A stretch of 53,564 nucleotides of DNA, from positions 9,273 to 62,836 of IMG/VR virus record IMGVR_UViG_3300008113_000076. The stretch is one strand, 5' to 3'. Under the pieces are notes generated by a model that saw only the letters and a program-made list of their open reading frames with translations, made no database searches and was not told the origin of the DNA. Shown here in pieces: positions 48,901 through 53,564 of this stretch (its first letter is position 1; each line of letters begins with the position of its first letter). This stretch comes from a virus. The translations under genes were made by a program, and so were the position numbers.

Positions 48901-51271
48901 AACAATAACAATAAATGGAACAGCTCTTGATTTATCGGCTGATAGGACATTTGATGTAGGTACTGTAACATTTGTTGGTCCATTGACAATTGGAACAAGT
49001 GGTAATAACATAAATTCAAGTGTTGCAACAGGAAATACAACTCCTGTTATAACTTTGAATATCCCAACCGCTTCAGCAACCAATAGAGGTGCTTTGAGCA
49101 GTACCGATTGGACTACATTCAACAACAAGCAGTCAGCTTTAACCAACCCAGTAACGGGAACGGGAACGACAAACTACTTGCCTAAGTTTACGGGGAGTAC
49201 AACGATTGGTGATAGTGTTGTTCAAGAATCAAGTGCAAATATAGGTATTGGTGGAACTCCTTCCAGAAAGCTACATTCATATGGAACTATAAGAAGTTCA
49301 AATGGTGCAAATACTATATATAGCGAATTGCAATATGATGGCGTATATGCTACGGCTACTGATTTATATTTGTTAGCACCATCAACGAAAGCAATAGTTT
49401 ATTATGCTAACAATACCGAGGGAATGCGCCTCACCTCCACAGGACTTGGCATCGGAACCACCAACCCACTTGTTAAACTTGAGATTGTTGGTGATTACAG
49501 GCAGAAGGCACTTGTTGGAAATTCCAATGGATTCAATATATCTATAAACAGTTCAACGGATGTTGTTTCATTAATCAATTATTACAACGCAGGTCTTGCA
49601 TTCGGTGTTAATAATGCCGAGGGGATGCGCCTCACCTCCACAGGACTTGGTATTGGTACGACATCGCCTTCCGCTAAGTTGGATGTTGTTGGTGCAGTTA
49701 GAGTATCAAATTCTGGTGTAAATACAACTTTTGATAGTGGTGCTGCTTCTGATGCAAGGTTAGAGTTTAAGAGGAACGGAACAAGATTGTCTATTTTAAA
49801 CTGGGATACAGGCGTTACAGGATTCCAAATGGATAGTAATAATAGTTTCTATATTACTGGTGGTAATGTCGGCATCGGATTAACGACCCCCGGAGCTAAA
49901 TTAGAAATCCTTGGTACATCAAGCGACCAATTAAGATTATCAACAGCAGCAACGGAGCATTATAGAATAGGTAGGAATGCATCAACGGGTTATTTAGATT
50001 TCTATGGTAGCCAAACAGGATATGTAGGTTATCTATGGAGTGGTGTTGATGGTACAAGAATGACTCTATCATCCTCCGGACAACTTGGTTTGGGTGTTAC
50101 TCCGAGTTCATGGGGCAGCCCTTTTAATGTTTTAGAAGGAGGAAGCAGAATTGCTGATGGTGGGAGTAGTAATACTCAATCTTATATTGGATTTCAACAG
50201 AATGTTAGTTCATTAAAATTAGGTACTAATAATTATTATCTTGGTAATTATTTATATAGATTTACTGGTGCTGCTACAAGGTATGACATTAACGATAGTA
50301 ATTTTGTTTGGAACATAGCAGCAAGTGGAACGGCAGGTGCTACCATTACGTTCACCCAAGCGATGACGTTGACGGCAGGTGGAGATTTAGCTTTGGGTTT
50401 AACATCTCCACAACAAAGGCTTCATGTCCATAATTCTGGAACAAGCTATGTTCAAATATCAAATGACACAACAGGAACAGGTGGTAGTGATGGTGCAGAT
50501 ATAGGATTCTTTAGTGGACAGAGTAGTTTGCAGATAAATAATAGAGAGAATGCTGACATGGTTTTCTCTACTAACAACACCGAAAGATTCCGTATCGCTT
50601 CCACAGGTGCAGCTACTTTTAGTTCAAGTGTAACGGCAGGGGCAAGAATACAAGCAAGTGGAAGCAATGGTGCTGGTTTTGGACAAGGAGGTTACTTAAT
50701 TAATTATAGTGCTGATACTGCAAGTCGTACATGGCTGATAAACAATGACAATCAACTTTATGGTGATTTTGTTATTGCTCAATCAACTACACAAACAGGT
50801 TCTACTTATGTGAATCGTTTGTATATTAATCCTTCTGGTAATGTCGGCATCGGAGATACAAATGCAGCAGAAAGGCTGACGGTTGCAAATACTGGAACAT
50901 CGGATATAATATCTGCATACAGACCACAAAATAGTAATAATAATTTGGCAGGATATGTATTTGCACAAAATAACTCATCAAATGCTAAAGTTAACATAGG
51001 TGGTATTTATTCATTATTAGAATCTAATACCGCTTCATCTGAAAGCGGTGGATTAATATTTTACACAAGAAGTTCTGGTTCATATTCCGAGCGACTCCGC
51101 ATCACAAGTGGGGGTAATGTGGGGATTGGAAGTACAAGCCCTGTTTTAAAACTTGATGTTGTATCTACTTCACAATGGGATGGTATAAGGGTATATAATA
51201 CAAGTGCTGCACAAGGAGCTGATATTCGTGAGCTGATATTCGTGTTGGCAACGATACAAATAATAATTTAG
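45911..51271 (+). CDS. Very long tail fibre, N-terminal part (frame broken)
   Basis: The 1786-residue product has a virion-attachment N-terminus (about 1-130), then repeated modules. At least four TLTINGTTYDLSANR-type units, several GALSSTDWTTFNNKQ units, a VSSVFGRTGAVTAQNGDYNT unit and many LGIGTTSPSAKLDV beta-helix repeats are seen. It binds the host receptor. After residue about 1773 the frame shifts at a 14-bp tandem duplication and stops at 51271. Removing one copy joins it exactly to the next frame, giving a 2355-residue fibre. An assembly error, a mutation or phase variation could explain it. Confidence 0.85.
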   Translation: MAYSSVQISDILLKADKTMYKLGDVAYENMFDELDEAYDYERDIIFIYKKAVEYGDNYFVGTLKLDQIVERLAAKLNIYDYGTLAPIYVDVYTQVDQGLNIIYVLKTTSLDLGPGLTGSTDFSQSQIDIDIDYAYLNNVYVIDERTLTINGVTYDLSANRTWTLNLDSVTDQGSVTTNSITVGSVYLTNMTAGSGALYYGVGANRLTLANYNAGGSVYIEVNGGQYSAVFGSDLSFTSYGTIAGVFNNATVDTDKFIVSDGGVLKYRTGTQLLSDIGGQPAGNYVLESRTLTINGTTYDLSANRSWAVGTVTSVNMTVPTGFTISGNPITSAGTLALAMASGYAIPTTASQANWDSAYNDKINSAAVTGTTTKTLTLTQQDGGTITASWTDDNTDAVSSVFGRTGAVTAQNGDYNTSQVTENTNLYFTDARARLAISETITGIDYDNTTGVFSQTTGYSIPTTASQTTWDTAYNDKINSASVSGTTTKTLTLNQQDGGIIQASWSDLDTGLTSVGLSMPSAFTVSNSPLTSNGTISVTGAGLVTQYVRGDGSLADFPTGGGGGGASVSYYLNGSVNQGTFGGNVYYEMNKTPILGTGTDFTISSNGYIAQFITDANDPALLKIPGGNWNFETFFSASSGGGSPTYYVELYKYDGTTFTLIASSSSNPDVITGGTAVEAYFSTLPVPETVLTATDRLAIRIYVTTAGRTITLHTEDNNLCQIITTFSTGLTALNGLTAQVQYFATGTSGSDFNINSSSATHTFNLPTASASNRGALSTADWTTFNNKQNAITLTTTGDSGASTFVSNTLNIPTYTIHGLGGVPETRTLTINGTAYDLSANRTWTIPTHDAVTVGQELSLALASGSANGALSSTDWTTFNSKQAALNGTGFVKISGTTISYDNSTYYLASNPSNYITLTSLSGTSPISYNNTTGAISISQASGTTNGFLSSTDWNTFNNKQSTITLTTTGSSGVATFTSNTLNVPNYTLSGLGGVPTSRTITINGTALDLSADRTFDVGTVTFVGPLTIGTSGNNINSSVATGNTTPVITLNIPTASATNRGALSSTDWTTFNNKQSALTNPVTGTGTTNYLPKFTGSTTIGDSVVQESSANIGIGGTPSRKLHSYGTIRSSNGANTIYSELQYDGVYATATDLYLLAPSTKAIVYYANNTEGMRLTSTGLGIGTTNPLVKLEIVGDYRQKALVGNSNGFNISINSSTDVVSLINYYNAGLAFGVNNAEGMRLTSTGLGIGTTSPSAKLDVVGAVRVSNSGVNTTFDSGAASDARLEFKRNGTRLSILNWDTGVTGFQMDSNNSFYITGGNVGIGLTTPGAKLEILGTSSDQLRLSTAATEHYRIGRNASTGYLDFYGSQTGYVGYLWSGVDGTRMTLSSSGQLGLGVTPSSWGSPFNVLEGGSRIADGGSSNTQSYIGFQQNVSSLKLGTNNYYLGNYLYRFTGAATRYDINDSNFVWNIAASGTAGATITFTQAMTLTAGGDLALGLTSPQQRLHVHNSGTSYVQISNDTTGTGGSDGADIGFFSGQSSLQINNRENADMVFSTNNTERFRIASTGAATFSSSVTAGARIQASGSNGAGFGQGGYLINYSADTASRTWLINNDNQLYGDFVIAQSTTQTGSTYVNRLYINPSGNVGIGDTNAAERLTVANTGTSDIISAYRPQNSNNNLAGYVFAQNNSSNAKVNIGGIYSLLESNTASSESGGLIFYTRSSGSYSERLRITSGGNVGIGSTSPVLKLDVVSTSQWDGIRVYNTSAAQGADIRELIFVLATIQIII
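49424..49650 (+). repeat. Pair of identical 26-base repeats inside the fibre gene
   Basis: ATGCGCCTCACCTCCACAGG plus ACTTGG occurs at 49424-49449 and again at 49625-49650. The C-rich codons differ from the A/T-rich surroundings. The identity at DNA level, not just protein level, points to recent duplication or conversion of a repeat unit. Confidence 0.75.
51216..51243 (+). repeat. 14-bp tandem duplication splitting the fibre frame
   Basis: GAGCTGATATTCGT occurs twice in direct succession (51216-51229 and 51230-51243). With both copies the frame reaches a stop at 51271. With one copy it reads GADIRVGNDTNNNLG and continues to 52992. Confidence 0.95.
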
Positions 51272-51324
51272 GGTTTTTAAGAGTTGGTGGTTCAACATCT
51301 GGTGGTAACAATCAAAATACATTA

Positions 51325-52992
51325 ATGGTTGGTACTGGAGGTGGTTATGATATACATATTGCTCCAAATGGTACACCTGCAATAACTGCAAAAAGTGGGG
51401 GTAATGTCGGCATAAACACTTCTGCACCAAGTGAAAAATTGCATATAAAAAATGGTAATCTTTTACTTGATTCTGATGCTGGGTTTAGTCCGGGTATATG
51501 GATGCCTGACTTGAATGGTAATCCAAGTTTTAGAATTGTAACAGACCAGATTGATGCAAGTTTTACAAGCATTATTAATGCGTGGGGAGCGCCAAATCCG
51601 GGTGTCACTGTTGGTACAACAAGAAATGATGGTACTGCTTTTCAAGTTAGAAGTGGAGTTTCATTAACAAATGGATTTGCCACAGACAGCGGTACTACAA
51701 GATTTTTAGTAAGAGGAGATGGTAATGTCGGCATTGGAGATACTGCTCCGAGTGTATCTTTGGTCGTAAATAGAGCAAACGCAGGTGGAACTATGGGTAT
51801 GTTTATTACCAATAGTGCAACTTCTACTTTGTCTAATAGTGCTAATATATGGTTTGGAACTTGGTCAGGAGCTACAATAGGAAATGTACACAATGCGAGA
51901 ATATCTGCATTAAGTGTGGATGCCGGAAGTGCAGCAACTGATTTGCTTTTCTATACTTATTCCGGAAGCGGTTCGTCTACTGGAGTAACAGAAAAAATGA
52001 GAATAAAAGGAGATGGTGGTAACGTAGGAATCGGAACAAGCAGCCCTGCCTATAGATTAGAAGTAAACAACTCTACAGGCGATAGCCATATGGCAGCAGT
52101 TGGTACAGCACCAAGCTTGCAGTTGATGAGTGCTAATACTAGTCCTGCTAACTGGGGTACTATAGGTATGGCTACTGCTACCAATAACTTTATAATAGGT
52201 TCAGCAGCAGGTGACTTAGCAATAACAAACAGAGGAACAACAGCAGGTAATATTCTTTTCGGATTTAATAATTCTGAGAAGATGAGGCTGACAAGTGGGG
52301 GGAACTTGTTATTCGCAGGTACTACAGCAGGTACTGGTAATAGTATAGCATTAAGAGGAGATAACGGAGGTGCTTCCGGGTATGCTTATTTACAAGTTTC
52401 TGGCAGTGGCTCTATTACCGAAGGAATGTATTTGTATAATTCAAGTGCATTAGTAGGTTCAATAGGTACAAATTCCACTTCACTAACGTTTTCTACTGGT
52501 ACAACAGAGAGAATGCGTATCACAAGTGGGGGTAATTTACTGGTTGGAACAACTACAGAAAATGGTAATACTAAAGGAATACAAGTTAATAGTGGCAGTG
52601 GCACTAACTTTGTATCTATAAATACAGCTTCAGTAGGTATTGCAATGAGATTTTTTACCAGCACTAGTACCCAAGCTGGTTATATAGTTGCTGACGGAAG
52701 TACTACAAGTTATGTTACAAGCTCAGATTATAGGTTAAAAGAAGATTTGAAAGAAATAAATGGTTTGGATAAAATATCCAATATAAAAGTTTATGATTTT
52801 AAATGGAAAGATTCCAATAAAAGGATGGATGGTGTTTTAGCACATGAATTGGCAGAAATTTTACCTTATGCTGTAAGTGGAGATAAAGATGGTAAAGATA
52901 TTCAAGGTGTAGATTATAGCAAAATTGTACCAATACTTATAAAAGGAATCCAAGAACTCAAAGCAGAAATAGAACAACTTAAAAACAAATAG
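51325..52992 (+). CDS. Tail fibre C-terminal part with S74 intramolecular chaperone
   Basis: The 555-residue frame continues the GNVGIG-type beta repeats and ends with the peptidase S74 domain at about residues 465-555: SSDYRLKEDLKEINGLDKI, VYDFKWKD, GVLAHELAEILP, GVDYSKIVPILIKGI and a coiled-coil tail. This chaperone trimerises the fibre and cuts itself off before the serine of SSDYRLK. Translation from 51325 is possible but the protein reads as the continuation of the previous frame from 51244 on. It should be regarded as the end of one gene. Confidence 0.85.
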   Translation: MVGTGGGYDIHIAPNGTPAITAKSGGNVGINTSAPSEKLHIKNGNLLLDSDAGFSPGIWMPDLNGNPSFRIVTDQIDASFTSIINAWGAPNPGVTVGTTRNDGTAFQVRSGVSLTNGFATDSGTTRFLVRGDGNVGIGDTAPSVSLVVNRANAGGTMGMFITNSATSTLSNSANIWFGTWSGATIGNVHNARISALSVDAGSAATDLLFYTYSGSGSSTGVTEKMRIKGDGGNVGIGTSSPAYRLEVNNSTGDSHMAAVGTAPSLQLMSANTSPANWGTIGMATATNNFIIGSAAGDLAITNRGTTAGNILFGFNNSEKMRLTSGGNLLFAGTTAGTGNSIALRGDNGGASGYAYLQVSGSGSITEGMYLYNSSALVGSIGTNSTSLTFSTGTTERMRITSGGNLLVGTTTENGNTKGIQVNSGSGTNFVSINTASVGIAMRFFTSTSTQAGYIVADGSTTSYVTSSDYRLKEDLKEINGLDKISNIKVYDFKWKDSNKRMDGVLAHELAEILPYAVSGDKDGKDIQGVDYSKIVPILIKGIQELKAEIEQLKNK

Positions 52993-52995
52993 AAA

Positions 52996-53358
52996 ATGGC
53001 AACACAATTTTCATGGGTAATTAGTGCAATGGATGAATACCCAACATCCGAAGGTTTAAGCGATGTGGTTTTTAATGTGCATTGGAGGAGACAGGCAAGT
53101 GAGGTGGATGGCGATAAGTCCTACTTCGCAGACATTTATTCTGTCCTCTCAGTTTCTGCACCCGACCCGTCATCATTCGTACCTTATGACCAACTTACTC
53201 AAGAGATGGTGGAAGGATGGCTTAACGCAGGATTGGATGTAGCTTCTATTGATGCTTCTTTAGCAGCTCAAATAGAAGACCAGAAAAACCCTAAGGTAAT
53301 CTCTTTACCACTCCCATGGGCTCAACCAAGTGTAAGTCCTGCGGCAGCGACTTTGTAA
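52996..53358 (+). CDS. DUF7936-like small tail-associated protein
   Basis: The 120-residue protein starts MATQFSWVISAMDEYPTSEG, with SDVVFNVHWRR, APDPSSFVPYDQLTQEMV and an ending KVISLPLPWA. To my knowledge this is the small family annotated DUF7936, often placed after tail fibre genes in phages. It may be a fibre assembly or structural partner. The role is unproven. Confidence 0.7.
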   Translation: MATQFSWVISAMDEYPTSEGLSDVVFNVHWRRQASEVDGDKSYFADIYSVLSVSAPDPSSFVPYDQLTQEMVEGWLNAGLDVASIDASLAAQIEDQKNPKVISLPLPWAQPSVSPAAATL

Positions 53359-53564
53359 AGAGACTCAGCACGGACAGGTTCTGTTCCTCTAAGTGCGCCT
53401 ATGCCCATAAAAAGCCCCTTAAACGGAGTGCTATAAAGCATAAGGTGTCCAAGAGTAACAGGACCTTTCATGCCGTAAAGGTAGAGATGGCTGAACAGCT
53501 CATGCACGACCCTCATTGTCAGCATTGTGGAATACCTACCTATTCTCTAGACCTACACCATATA
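53316..53564 (+). CDS. HNH endonuclease with N-terminal zinc ribbon (3' truncated)
   Basis: The frame opens at ATG 53316, overlapping the previous gene by 43 bases, and runs off the window after 83 residues. It begins MGSTKCKSCGSDF and FCSSKCAYAHK (zinc ribbon). Then come a basic linker and CQHCG, then LDLHHI, the first half of an HNH/His-Me finger site. HNH nucleases near phage structural genes act as homing or packaging-associated nucleases. The rest of the active site lies outside the window. Confidence 0.75.
   Translation, partial: MGSTKCKSCGSDFVKRLSTDRFCSSKCAYAHKKPLKRSAIKHKVSKSNRTFHAVKVEMAEQLMHDPHCQHCGIPTYSLDLHHI

Noticed and set aside
1-53564. Closure of the window into a circle
   Set aside because: Direct joining does not continue the HNH frame into the frame ending at 158, and no terminal repeat was noticed, so completeness cannot be claimed.

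Overview
The window is part of the genome of a tailed double-stranded DNA phage (podovirus-like, resembling crAss-like phages) of a Bacteroidota host. The host call rests on three observations: rightward and leftward genes are preceded by the Bacteroidota promoter element TAnnTTTG; gene starts lack Shine-Dalgarno sequences and instead have A-rich leaders; and several proteins belong to families typical of Bacteroidota phages (BT4734/VirE-N primase, RepL-like protein, DUF932, GP88, DUF5872). No integrase, CRISPR array or insertion sequence was seen. No DNA polymerase or endolysin was recognised, and the two ends do not join in frame, so the window is probably incomplete.

Layout. Bases 1-158 hold the tail of a rightward gene. 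Bases 180-16302 form a dense leftward early block of about 45 genes. Most overlap by ATGA or abut. Working from the distal to the proximal end, this block encodes a metallophosphoesterase, DUF1064 and a second PD-(D/E)XK nuclease, a primase-helicase, an SSB-like protein, a RecE-like exonuclease and an ERF annealing protein. A tRNA lies between the exonuclease and ERF genes. After these come many very small proteins, a zinc ribbon, an Nmad1-like protein, a stand-alone DnaA domain IV, DUF932 and GP88. The block is interrupted by a roughly 430-nt structured RNA candidate (7415-7850) and a smaller one (9271-9405). It is headed by a roughly 550-nt structured RNA candidate (16322-16875).

Bases 16876-17697 are the divergent intergenic hub: a 39-bp alternating purine/pyrimidine tract, a terminator-like hairpin and six copies of a 12-bp near-palindrome (consensus ATGTTGGAACAT), followed by a RepL-like gene. 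This is the best candidate for a replication origin or master control region. Bases 17698-22309 carry RepL, a metallopeptidase, small basic proteins, DUF5872, a GroES-like protein and a two-gene antisense islet of membrane peptides.

Bases 22309-53358 are the rightward virion block: a putative small terminase, large terminase, portal, scaffold-like protein, major capsid protein, connector/ring proteins, a 1169-residue tail stabilisation protein, internal virion proteins, a 2268-residue polyvalent protein with a zinc-peptidase motif, and a very long tail fibre ending in an S74 intramolecular chaperone. The fibre frame is broken by a precise 14-bp tandem duplication. Two terminator-promoter pairs sit after the capsid gene and after the next gene. 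A partial HNH nuclease gene runs off the right edge.
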